This document shows, piece by piece, positions 21,226-31,357 of a stretch of DNA of 64,000 bases (positions within the stretch are counted from its first letter, which is position 1; the number at the start of each line of letters is the position of its first letter). The position numbers were made by a program, and so were the translations under genes. Location: assembly GCA_019426215.1 (NCBI GenBank), contig CM033393.1:48114645-48178644 (forward strand), in the 5' to 3' direction. This DNA is from Buddleja alternifolia. Taxonomy: Eukaryota; Streptophyta; Magnoliopsida; Lamiales; Scrophulariaceae. The notes beneath the pieces were generated by a model, which saw nothing but the letters and a program-made list of their open reading frames with translations, did not search any database and was not told the DNA's origin.

Positions 21226-21990
21226 CATGGTTGGCTGTAACGGTCGCGGTGTTCATCGCGGAGGCCACTGTTCCAGTTCTATTGCACCGTCGCGGAACGG
21301 TCGCGGACGTTCCACAATTTTTTGGCTAAAATTGCTCAAAAATTATAAAAAAATTCCTAAAAAACTTTATAATTAGTAAATATTGTATTGAATGTCTATC
21401 GTTCTTAACTGGTTGTACCATCCTTCAGCAGGGGTGCCCTTGAACAAATAATTGAAATCAGGAGCAATTAAAGTCACTTTAAAACCTTTTTCCCAAAAGG
21501 GTCTCAAAATTTGTACTCCATTTATTGAATCCAATGAATTTGAGACAATAATTAAGCATCCTTTTGGATGGGTTTTAAATAAATTATACATACAAAACAT
21601 CTCTCTATCTCCAAAAGACTCAATTGAAGATATTCAGGTCATGAAAAACCTATACTTACACTTCAAATTTGATGAATTGGAGTTGAAAAATTCAAAAACC
21701 CTAACTTCAAATTTCTTAATTGAGTTGAAAATAAAAATCCCAATTTCCACAAAAATTGAGCAAAATTATAACAAATAATTCAGCGGTTCCGGCCGTTCCA
21801 GCCGTTCTGGTGCCGTTAAATCGCTGGAACGGCCGCGTCACAACTTCATCTTGTCTGTCTCGCCGTTTTTCGGCCGTTCCGACGCGTTACGAATACAAAA
21901 ACGAGTTGACCTGGAACTTTGGCACGCCAAGGGCCGTTCCCGTTCCGGAATGGCCGTTCCGGCCGTTATAACGCCGTTCCGGTGAACCAT
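21226..21990. mobile_element. Mutator-like element nested in the LINE, 765 bp
   Basis: Inserted into LINE codons with a perfect 9-bp duplication GGATAAGAG (21217-21225 and 21991-21999). The left end (C)ATGGTTGGCTGTAACGG and the inverted right end ATGGTTCACCGGAACGG are related. Both ends are GC-rich, with repeats of GGCCGTTCC/GGAACGG, around an AT-rich core. The core contains gene-like sequence on the minus strand. Confidence 0.8.
21373..21600 (-). pseudogene. Gene fragment in the Mutator-like element, NYN-domain-like
   Basis: The minus-strand frame includes MYNLFKTHPKGCLIIVSNSL and GVQILRPFWEKGFKVTLIAP. The pattern of a hydrophobic strand with SN/SD, then a helix, then KGFKVTLI resembles the later part of plant NYN (limkain-type) putative RNase domains. 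The match is by eye and short, no catalytic set can be verified, and stops appear upstream. If real, it is a transduplicated host exon, which would make the host element a Pack-MULE. Confidence 0.4.
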
Positions 21991-23216
21991 GGATAAGAGT
22001 CAATTGATTTTTGGTGGAGTTGATGAGGACACTAGAAGGTAGGTGTTGTCTTGTTATGGTTATGTGGAGGGGCGAACGTCTTTGAGATACCTAGGGCTTC
22101 CCTTAATCTCGACAAGGCTAACTGTGAAAGAGTTGTCGACCTTTGATTGAGAAAATCTTAACTAGAGTTACTCACTGGACATCTAGGTTGTTATCCTTTG
22201 CTGGCAGGGTTTTACTCATCAAGGCAGTCTTGTTTGGAGTACAAATGTACTGGAGTCGGATCTTTTCATTGCCCATTACAGACTTACAGTAGTGCATGAG
22301 ATTGAGAAAATCTGTCAAACTTTGTGGAAAAGCAACAGGGGGGGTACACAGCAACGGTGAAATAAAGTGATGTGTGTAAGCCCAAAAAAGAGGGCGGTCT
22401 TGGTATAATATCCATAGGTGATTGGAATTTAGCAGCTATTTTCAAACAGGTATGGAACATAGCAAGGAAAGCAGATTCAATGTGGATTAAGTCGGTCCAG
22501 TGTGGACTATTGCAGCAAAGAGTACTAGCCTCTTGGTATTGGAGAAGAATTTGGGGATCAGGACTCAATTTCTGGAAGTTGTGGATATTGTGCAGAATAA
22601 GTGGAATTCTGGCACTTTTTCTATCCATGAAGCCTACTTACCTGGAAAAGAACACTATGTTGAAGTTGAATGGAGGAAAATTGTGTGGGGTAAGGGGCCA
22701 ATAGCCAAGCACAAATTTATTATGGGGCTCGCCATTCTGAATAGATTGAAACAAGAGACAGATGAGGGGCATGGAAGGATGTTGAAGAAAACAAGTGTTT
22801 AGTGTGTATGCAAGAGACGAAAAGCAGGGATCATTTGTATTTTCAATGTCCCTATGTCCAGGAAGTGGTGACAGAAAATTGGGGAAAACCGAAGCTCATT
22901 TGTAGAAGCAGGTATTGGGGAGATGTGGTGAAGTGGGGAATGAAAATCAGCAAAAGGGCAAATCAGTTTTGAGCTACAAGAAAAGAACTCTCTTTGTTGC
23001 TATAATTTACTTTGTTTGGTTAGAAAGAAATAGGAGATTGTTTAAAACAGGTAGTAGTAGTCCCAAAGAGTTAGTAGCAAAAATATGGTGTGTAATTGAA
23101 AGTAAATTTGGAGTTGTACGAGGGTCCAGGTATGCCTGGCAAAAGTTGTATTGTTTTGACATCAATAATACCCTTAAGTTCCAAAGAAAAAAAAATCTCA
23201 AAACTCTTTTTTGATA

Positions 23217-23983
23217 ACTTTAGCTGCGGGCTTAAGTTAGCTAGCTCAGCTTCAAAATCACTATAATAAACACACTAAAAGTACAAAGTTGGGACACTTT
23301 TCATTGCTGTTTAGATCTAGACTTTTTATGATGCAAAGACTATTTTTTGTAGTTAGTAGAGTTGTGGAGATGAGTATGCGTATGCCCTCCATTTCCTAAT
23401 TTACCTCTACCGTAGAATTGCTCATTCGTGTTATTCGTGTTAATCTTCTTAAAACCGTATTTTATAGGTTCTAGTGACTTGGCTTTTCATTATATTGTCC
23501 TCCAATGTTTTTTTCACTTGGCTGATGCGATTCTTTCTTGAAGGAGCAAGCATCCTTAAGATATATTCACTAATAATGATCTGTTCAATACTCCTATTAG
23601 AATATTGTTTGTTTACAAGGTCAAAAGTATTATTCTCTCAATCTTACTCAATAGATTATCACACCTTGCCATTACAGCATCTAGACTTGCATAAGCATGC
23701 TCAGCTTTATATCTTACTACCATTGGTTGTTACCGTGTAATTTCTTGTATAAAAACCTTAGTTTAGTCTTGGGTAATTTCTTAGTAATTTCGCGTCTAAA
23801 CCTTGATGAAAAAAGTCTTATTGTCAAAGTAATGTCGTATTCTATTTGCAAATGTTGACTCAAATGCAGATAACGTTACAATGGAACCTTCCCCGAATAC
23901 TTATTATCAAAGTCAACCGAGCAACATACATAAATATAACAATGTGTGCACGAGAAATAAGTTGAAAGGGAGAGTGGAAAGGG
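23217..23983. other. Spacer upstream of the ankyrin gene
   Basis: No other gene is seen. The region just before the ATG should hold the promoter and 5' UTR of the ankyrin gene. ATAAATATAACA at about 23931 is a weak TATA candidate. Confidence 0.45.
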
Positions 23984-25773
23984 ATGGAGGGAAGCCTTTT
24001 AGGGGTGGCTGAAAAGAGGCTCTACAATGCTGCAGCAAGTGGGGACACAAAATCTTTGCAAGAATTACTCGAAGAAGATCCATTTCTTCTTGATAGAGTT
24101 TCATTTACATGTCCTAATAAGACTCCTTTACATGTAGCAACTATGAAATGCCACCGAGTCTTTGTTCAAGAAATCTTGAATCAAAATCCTCAGCTTGCCG
24201 AAGGATTGGACTCTCTACAATCATCAGCCCTTCACTTAGCATCAGCCAAAGGTTATGTGGGAATTCTGAAGAAACTGTTATCAGCTGCTCCTGACATGTG
24301 CCTGTCTCGTGACTGTCAAGGCAGGAATCCTATCCATATTGCAGCCATGAAAGGCCATTGTGAGGTTTTGGCAGAGCTTGTTCGAACAGCTCCACTTGCT
24401 GCTCGAGAGAAGGTGGAACATGGCCAGACCGTGTTGCATTTGTGTGTTAAACATGGTCAATTAGAGGCTTTGAAGATTTTGGTGCCAAACTTGAACGAGC
24501 TGCTCGATGCAAAGGATGATGATAGTGACATGATATTGCATATGGCAGTTAGAGATAAGCAAACTGAGGTTAGACCTATAATCCTTTAAACTTTATAGTT
24601 GTTGAGGAATAGATTAGCAAGAAATGTTCTTAATTATAAAAATATGGGTAAATTACACAAACCACCCCCGAGGAAAGGTCAAATTACGGAAACACCCTCT
24701 TATGTTTACAATTACAGCTACCTACCTCCATGCATGCATCCGGCTTGCAGATGAACCCAAATGACACTTCTACCCCTACAGCGAAAAGGGTGATTTGTGT
24801 AATTTGATCTTACCTCATGAGTAGTTTGTGAAAACATTGACGTGATTTATTTGATTTGCTTACTTTTTTTTTTATCAAAATCCTTTTTGTGGGTAAGCAT
24901 AAGGTCATAACCAGCAAATTTTACTTGATTAATCTATATATAACATAGTTACCTATAATGATCATCATCCATCTCAAAATTGAATGCATATGCTTGCAGA
25001 TTATCCAATATTTGGTGGGAAGCACCAACATATATGTGAATTCAAAAAACTCAAAGGGACAAACAGCCATGGACATTTTAGACCAAAATCCAACAGACTC
25101 AAAAAATTCAGAGATCAAAGAAATTTTGAGACCCAAACTCTGCAACTCCAACAACACTCAATCTCAACCGGTCAATTGGTTAACCCAAAAACGTGACACC
25201 ATAATGGTGGTGGCAGTCCTTATAGCAACAATGGCTTTCCAAGCTTGTGTGAGCCCTCCAGGTGGCGTTTGGCAAGAAAATTCAACCCGAGATCCACATG
25301 TTAACCAGTACTGGGCAGGAGAGGCTGTAATTGCACATAGTCATCCTAACGCATATAAGAACTTCATGTTTACCAATTCGATGGCCTTTTTTTCCTCAGT
25401 TTGTATCATCTTGCTTCTCATCAGCGGGCTGCCCTTTAGGCACAGGCTAGTTATGTGGATTCTGATGGTAATCATGTGGTTGTCAGTAACATCACTTTCA
25501 GCGACTTATTCTATATCGATTGTTATGGTGACTCCTAAAAAGCATATGAAATCATTGGTTTATGTTCTTGAGATTGGACTAGCTATGTGGTGTGTTGGGA
25601 TGGGAATTCTTCTTGTTGGGAACGCGGTAAGGTTGATAGACAGGTGGTTGAAGAACAAAGGAATATTTATGGACCGTTGGTTGAAGAACAAAGGAATATT
25701 TTTATGGCGCCACCGAAGATTTAGAATTTTAGCTGAAGTGAATCGTGAGAATGCTACCCGAGAAATTGTTTGA
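23984..25773 (+). CDS. Ankyrin-repeat membrane protein with PGG domain (BDA1-like)
   Basis: Two exons, 23984-24568 and 25000-25773, joined in phase 0 (KQTE|IIQYL), give 452 residues. Residues 1-230 contain ankyrin repeats, such as KTPLHVATMKCHRVFVQEIL, SSALHLASAKGYVGILKKLL, RNPIHIAAMKGHCEVLAELV and QTVLHLCVKHGQLEALKILV. The PGG domain (NWLTQKRDTIMVVAVLIATM then VSPPGGVWQ, PGG at residues 282-284) and three more hydrophobic segments (about 318-342, 348-375, 384-408) follow, so four membrane helices are expected. Relatives such as BDA1, ACD6 and ITN1 act in immunity or salt responses at the plasma membrane. A 33-bp in-frame duplication lies near the C-terminus. The name BDA1-like rests on length and layout. 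Confidence 0.9.
24645..24840. mobile_element. MITE-like inverted repeat in the ankyrin-gene intron
   Basis: The left arm (GTAAATTACACAAACCACCC, then GAGGAAAGGTCAAATTACGG) has an inverted, diverged partner ending near 24840 (GGGTGATTTGTGTAATTTGA, then CTCATGAGTAGTTTGTG). It resembles the MITEs at 1616 and 38510. No clean target duplication is seen. Confidence 0.55.
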
Positions 25774-27723
25774 ATCTATTAGACACGATTCCCCCCACCG
25801 ATTTTATATGCTCATTGTGTAGAATGGAAATGGCAGAAGATGAATATTCTTATGTAATTTGGCCAAAAAAATATATATCGAATATTTTTATGTATTGCAT
25901 GTAAAGTATAATCTTATCCCATCCCGATTTGAGTTATTAGTAGACATATTAAACATAAATTACGGTTAAGATGTTTAAAACTAGGCTTTTACCATATCAA
26001 ATAGTGTTTTCTTTTTCAGACTGCTAGATGACACAATTTGTGACATGTTTTATCTTAAAAGCTTCAGCATTTGACTAGCAGGAATAAATCTGAATAGTTG
26101 CAGATTTGTATTTGGACTCTAGTATTTTTCATTATTCATCGTGTTGATTGAGTGATGTGTTGAGATTATCTTGAATATTCGAGTTTGTTTTGATGCAGCA
26201 ATGACTATACTCTTGGCGTTTTGTTCTAATCATGTTTTTCCCTTTGTCTTTATGGGAAAATCAAAACCAATTGGAGACATAAATGTGGCTTGTACCAGAA
26301 TGTTATTGAACAAAAATAGGTCAAAGATTAAACAATTACATTCATTCTTATCACAATATCACTATATCATTGAGATTTGCTATGTAGAGTCTTGATGTAG
26401 GGGGTAATCTGCAATTTTTATTTATTATTATTATTATTTGTTACAGTGGCGGAAATTGGGTACTTGCGTTAGAAGAGGGGAAGTACGTATATTGCAAATT
26501 AATGATAAGGAAGGAAATGTACGGAGTCTTACCTGGCTTAATAAACAAACTTATCTGAATTGTTGAGTAATAGATTGAACTAAATATTCAATAAGACAGA
26601 AATTTTAAATGGAATATGGGGAGGGATTTTAGAATTTTTGTTAAATTTATTCGAATATCTGGACTGTTGAATTCAATATAAAATATGTCAAAATTTCTTT
26701 ACCTTTCTGATTCTTTTACAAACGTATTTTTCATATGTCAAAATTCTTTTACCTTTCTGATTCTTTTACAAACGTATTTGGGAGTAAATGAATTTCTTTT
26801 ATCACATATGATATGATCCAAGAAATTAAAAAAAAAAAAAAAAACAAGCATGAAAGTATGAATTTTGAGGGGTTTCTAAGGTTGTCATAATTACTTGGCG
26901 GCTAAGTGCACAAAATGTTAAGGGCAAAAGATTCAAAGGTTTCAATTTTAATATTTTATTGCCAAGTGTTTGAGCAAAAAGAGATCTTTGAACTTGGCCT
27001 TTGGACTTCACATGATATGAACAAGAATTTCTCTTATTTTGAAGGATTCAAATTGTGATTCACGAAGTTGGGCATGTTTTTCACATATTTAATTCCTTTC
27101 AACATTTTTCAAGTTATTAGCCAAATGAAATAATAAAAAAAAAGTAAATAAAGAATTAGTCCATGAGACTTGGGTCGACAAAATTTTCTTTATATTTTCT
27201 TTTATTTGTTAAACAATTTTCTTTATATTTTCTTTTATTTGTTAAACAATTTTCTTAAACTAAACATAGCGTTAAAATCTCCTAAATTTGTCTAAATGGT
27301 TAGTGGGCAGTCTGTAAACTTTATTATACCATGTTCATATTCATCCTTGATTCTTGTTGCTTGTCTTCATGGAAAAAAACAAAAATAAAAGCCGAAAAAG
27401 TCCCATGACTATGATTTCACATCCATGTACGAAATGCACTATAAAATGTTACAATTATATTCATTGTTGTAATAATTACGGTATCATGACAACGAAGAAT
27501 CCAGAAACGTCGATTTCATGAAAATCATTAACAAACACGACATTTGTAGCATGCTATTGGATTTGTATAATCCTTCCAAAAGCTAATCTCCCACTAATTT
27601 CACCTGCTCCTCTTACAATTTCAACAAGAATATCCTTTCATATATCATAATTAAGCTTCAAACTCCATTTTTTCTCTGTAAAACATACTCAAGATTTGCA
27701 TTAATTATCAAAAAATCATAATT
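25774..27723. other. Spacer with small tandem duplications
   Basis: No gene is supported. A block of about 50 bp (ATATGTCAAAATT(T/C) through ACAAACGTATTT) is present twice at 26683-26780. A block of about 38 bp (AATTTTCTTTATATTTTCTT and on) is present twice at 27181-27255. The last 150 bp are the likely 5' UTR and promoter of the GRAS gene. Confidence 0.55.
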
Positions 27724-28980
27724 ATGAGTTCTTCATCTTCATCACCAAAACACGACGTAACGTTGTCGTTAAGTCTACCGTCATCTCCTACAATAAACGA
27801 CGTCTTAAAGCCCCAAGAAAGGGGTGTAAAACTAATCCAGCTCTTGCTAGCTTGCGCCAACCATGCGTCCTCCGGTAACCTACACCACGCCGACGTCTCC
27901 CTCCGCCAGATTTCACAGCTTGCCTCCATCACCGGTGACTCCATGCAGCGGCTCGCGGCCAGGTTTGCCTCCGCATTAGCGGCCCGGCTCGTTAAGCGTT
28001 GGCCCGGCCTCTATAAGGCCCTAAACAATAGTGGGCCGGTTAGTTGTGATCTTGATCGTGCTAGGTCCATTTTTACTCGGGCCTTCCCTTATACGGGCCT
28101 TGCCTATGCGATAATAAACCGGGCTTTGATCCAAGCAATGTCGGGGCAACGTGCGATCCATGTCGTTGATTTGGGCTCGGCTAACCCGAAGTTGTGGGTT
28201 CCCTTCATTCGGGCTATAGCAGATGGGCCCGATGGGCCTCCCCATTTGAAGATCACTTGTGTTTGTAGAAACAAGGAGGCCCAAGAGAGATTGGGCCTTA
28301 GGCTTGTAAAAGAAGCTAAGAGTTTAAATATGCCCTTTGAGTTCAATTCCATAAATGTTAGTCTTAGAGAGTTGACCCTTGATATGCTCAAGGTACAATC
28401 ATGTGAAGCACTAGCATTTACATCAATTTTGAGCCTTCATGCCTTATTGGCAGAGGATGATCGTATCGACACACGTTTCGGGCTAAGCAAAAACAACGAA
28501 GTCAAGGAATGTAAGAAAATGAATGAGTTCCTAGAAATGATAAAGTCTAGTGGCCCGAAAACCATTCTACTAGTTGAACAAGAGTCTAGTAACAATTCAA
28601 GCCGTTTAGTGGACCGATTTGTTGAGGGATTGCATTTTTATAGTGCGATATTTGATTCGATCGATGTTGCATTCGGAGGATTCTCGTGCTCAGATCGATT
28701 GGTTTTAGAAGAAATGTTTGGGAAAGAAATTGAGAATATTGTGGCGGGAGAAGGGATGGAGAGGGAGGAGAGGCATGAAAGGTATATGAAATGGGCTGTT
28801 AGGTTTGGTAGATTGGGCTTTAGGCCCGTACGCTTGTGGTATGAAAGCATGGAGGAGGCCCAAAGAATAGTGGACGCTTATGGGCCGGGCGGGTTTAAGA
28901 TAACTAGTCAAAAGGGCAGTTTGATGATATGTTGGCATGATAGGCCCATTTATGCAGTATCAGCATGGACTTGTTTCTAG
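27724..28980 (+). CDS. GRAS-family regulator, SCL3-like
   Basis: A single exon of 418 residues, without introns as usual for GRAS genes. After a short Ser-rich start comes LHRI (VKLIQLLLACANHASSGNLH, with GDSMQRLAARFASALAARLV), the VHIID block as HVVDLGSANPKLW (residues 146-158), LHRII, a PFYRE-like region (RLVDRFVEGLHFYSAIFDSI) and the SAW end (MICWHDRPIYAVSAWTCF, residues 401-418). The RMKWPGLYKAL-like segment, here VKRWPGLYKAL, and the overall shape point to the SCL3 clade, which modulates gibberellin signalling with DELLA proteins in the nucleus. It is shorter than typical SCL3. LSLSL at residues 14-18 fits an EAR repression motif. GC-rich in its first half compared with the flanks. Confidence 0.93.
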   Translation: MSSSSSSPKHDVTLSLSLPSSPTINDVLKPQERGVKLIQLLLACANHASSGNLHHADVSLRQISQLASITGDSMQRLAARFASALAARLVKRWPGLYKALNNSGPVSCDLDRARSIFTRAFPYTGLAYAIINRALIQAMSGQRAIHVVDLGSANPKLWVPFIRAIADGPDGPPHLKITCVCRNKEAQERLGLRLVKEAKSLNMPFEFNSINVSLRELTLDMLKVQSCEALAFTSILSLHALLAEDDRIDTRFGLSKNNEVKECKKMNEFLEMIKSSGPKTILLVEQESSNNSSRLVDRFVEGLHFYSAIFDSIDVAFGGFSCSDRLVLEEMFGKEIENIVAGEGMEREERHERYMKWAVRFGRLGFRPVRLWYESMEEAQRIVDAYGPGGFKITSQKGSLMICWHDRPIYAVSAWTCF

Positions 28981-30026
28981 CTAATAATTATATTTTCGTT
29001 TCTAATTGCATAATTCATATGTAACAATTGACATTTCCTTTTCATATTGGGTTTCCTTGCTTAATCAGTGTAGAAAAATAGAAGTATTTTTTTTTGACTG
29101 AGGTAATATCTTTTTTTTCTTGAGTTCCATTGTTTATACAATCGAAACATTGTTTATAAGTTTTAGGTATTTCATTGAAAAAATAAAAAGTAAAAAAGAG
29201 AAGGTTCTAAGTTCTAGGTGGCCGGAGTGGTCTGCCAGATTCCTTAATAAGCCTTAGTGCACTGACTTTTAGATTATCTAATTGGTAATTCTTCCTTGGT
29301 TTTATGTCAGTTAAAAAAAAAGCTGTTCCCCGAGTTTAAATTTTGCCACATCAATAAAGTCATACATAACTTATATAGCAAAATTCATATCGTTTGACAC
29401 ACGAAAAACCGGATGTACCTAAGAATCTTTCCTATTGAAGTGCATAGTACTCAAAATCGGAATTGTTGATATGAGCTCATATCAGCTACAATTATGAGAT
29501 GTTGTATTCGCATGATTGCTCGTCCGATCAAATTTTATGGATACTCTTCGAGTCTAATTCAAAATAGTATGTCATTCTTTTCTTTTCATCTTTAGGATAA
29601 ACCTTAGTCTCTTATTCAGAAATCAGATCAAGGAAAATAAATTACAAGAAAAAATCGGGATATTTGAAAGTCCCCACAAAAAGAAAAAGAAAAAGAAAAA
29701 GAAAAGCATTACGAGCTAAGCTATTCGCGGTGCGCCACTTGGTTGCCAACACAGCAGGCCAATAATGGCTTACAATAGATGAAATTGTGCATTAATAGCT
29801 TGCCTACCGGAAAGGCGAAAACTCGAACTTTGATATATTTAAGTTATAATCATTTATGAGCCATAATTCATAACTCAATGACCCTATTTAATTTTAAATT
29901 TGTTCCTCTCATCATAGGATTAATGTAAGTACTAGTTAGAGGTCTTAACTCCCAACTCAACACACATCACCTTCTCAACCGGAAACTCAAATTTTAATAC
30001 ATCGAAGGGCATGGACAAACAAGTCG
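28981..30026. other. Spacer downstream of the GRAS gene
   Basis: No gene is supported. 29214-29322 (GGTGGCCGGAGTGGTC head, A-rich end) faintly recalls a tRNA-Leu/Ser-derived SINE, but without a good B box or target duplication. Confidence 0.45.
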
Positions 30027-30037
30027 AACCTAAAATT

Positions 30038-30231
30038 AACCAAGCCTCTTAGCCCAGTGGTATAAGGCTACTACTGGAACAACTTGGAGTCGACCTGATG
30101 TGCTCCCAGAATCGATTCTCAGCGTTGTCAAAATAATGTTTGGCCAGCGGCAGCCATGCACCGCGAGCGTGGATTAGTAGAGGTGCACGAAAGCTGACCC
30201 AGACACCTCGTTGGGAAACCAAAAAAAAAAA
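30038..30231 (+). mobile_element. tRNA-derived SINE, 194 bp
   Basis: A-box-like CTTAGCCCAGTGGTATAAGG and B-box-like AGAATCGATTCTC open the element, and an A tail closes it (30221-30231). An 11-bp target duplication AACCTAAAATT flanks it at 30027-30037 and 30232-30242. A different family from the SINE at 17097. Confidence 0.88.
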
Positions 30232-30504
30232 AACCTAAAATTCGGGAGTGCAACATTCATGAGAACAGGGCAACAGATGGGAAAAAAAAAAAACTAAACT
30301 AACTTTCAAAACGAAGTCTCAAAAAATAATCTTAACTACCATTAGGACTTGCCAAATATTTTAAAAAATTCAAACTTAAATAAAAACAAAAATTAAAATT
30401 CACATTTTTTTTCCTTAAAAAACTTAAATAAAGAATAAAAAAAGAAGTTTTTCTTTAAATAAAAATCAACATCAACACTCCTCCCCCTTTCTTGGGTCCT
30501 AATC

Positions 30505-31052
30505 TATGATGCACGGACATTCCGAAAAATCACCTCGTGCAGTGTCGGACACACGGTGGACACGGACACAGGCACGGCTACGGGACGTGTCGGATACGGC
30601 AATAGTGTGTCCAGAATTTAAAATAAATAAATAAATAAAATTCGGACACTGCATGGACACATTCAGGACACTCCGAGGCTGATTTTTTTGCATTTTTAAT
30701 GTATTTTTAATATAAATGTATTTATATATATATATGTAATTATATATAGATAAAGGTTTATAGTTACATAAACATTGTTATTAATAAGTTGTTATTTTGT
30801 TTAAAAATAGATTGCTCATATACAAATAGTGAATATATATATATAGGTTGTTATTAATAAGTTGTTGAATTATTGATTATTGTCTAATAGATGCTCAGTT
30901 ACTCATAAATTTATAATAATATATATATATAAAATATGGGCAGATGTGTTCGAGCAGTGTCCGTGTCCTAATTTTTTAAAAATTAACATATCCATATTCG
31001 TATCCGTATTATGCAGTATCTGTGTCTACATATCCGTATCTTTGCATCATAT
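30505..31052. mobile_element. Mutator-like non-autonomous element, GTGTCC-rich (copy B)
   Basis: The left end TATGATGCACGGAC and the inverted right end ATATGATGCAAAGA are terminal inverted repeats. A perfect 9-bp duplication GTCCTAATC flanks the element (30496-30504 and 31053-31061). Both subterminal parts repeat GTGTCC/GTATCC motifs around an AT-rich core with TA runs. Same family as 711-1203. It lies about 300 bp upstream of the TRM1 start. Confidence 0.88.
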
Positions 31053-31061
31053 GTCCTAATC

Positions 31062-31357
31062 AAGCTTTAAACCCTTGCCCTTACAAATTTAACAGAGAAT
31101 CTCAGCAGTCAGCACTCCGATCCTGTTACTGCAGAAAGTACACAAATTACACATACATACATTATACATACAGGTAGGCTTTTCCACTTTCCTTTTTTTT
31201 TTTGATAAACGGTTTTTCCACTTTCCAATACACACACAACACGCACTTTATATATATATATATGTGTGTGTATATTATATAATGTCCAATCTCTAACAGT
31301 GAAGTAGAAACCTCCACAAGCCTCCGCTTTTCTCGCCCCCACCTACGCCGCCGCGAG
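31062..31357 (+). other. TRM1 upstream region
   Basis: Contains (TA)n(TG)n repeats at about 31248-31272 and the likely promoter and 5' UTR of TRM1. No unambiguous TATA box can be chosen because of the repeats. Confidence 0.4.

Larger units (their letters stand above)
21110..23216 (+). mobile_element. L1-type LINE, 3' part, interrupted
   Basis: Reverse transcriptase C-terminal segments are recognisable: QFSLASGLKANKDKS before the insertion at 21226, then FGGVDEDTRR and SLRYLGLPLISTRLTVKELS after 21991. KKEGGLGIISIGDWNLAAI and the zinc-binding zf-RVT part follow (FIMGLAILNRLKQ, with CMQETKSRDHLYFQCPYVQE at 22807-22866). The 3' end is A-rich near 23184-23194. Several stops and shifts show it is dead. 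The first half of the ORF is missing, so it was 5'-truncated or fragmented. Confidence 0.82.

Noticed and set aside
28021..28391. Minus-strand frames within the GRAS gene
   Set aside because: Shadows of a clear plus-strand GRAS coding exon.
29214..29322. Possible tRNA-Leu/Ser pseudogene or SINE
   Set aside because: The head is suggestive, but the B box is poor, no cloverleaf closes and no target duplication was found.
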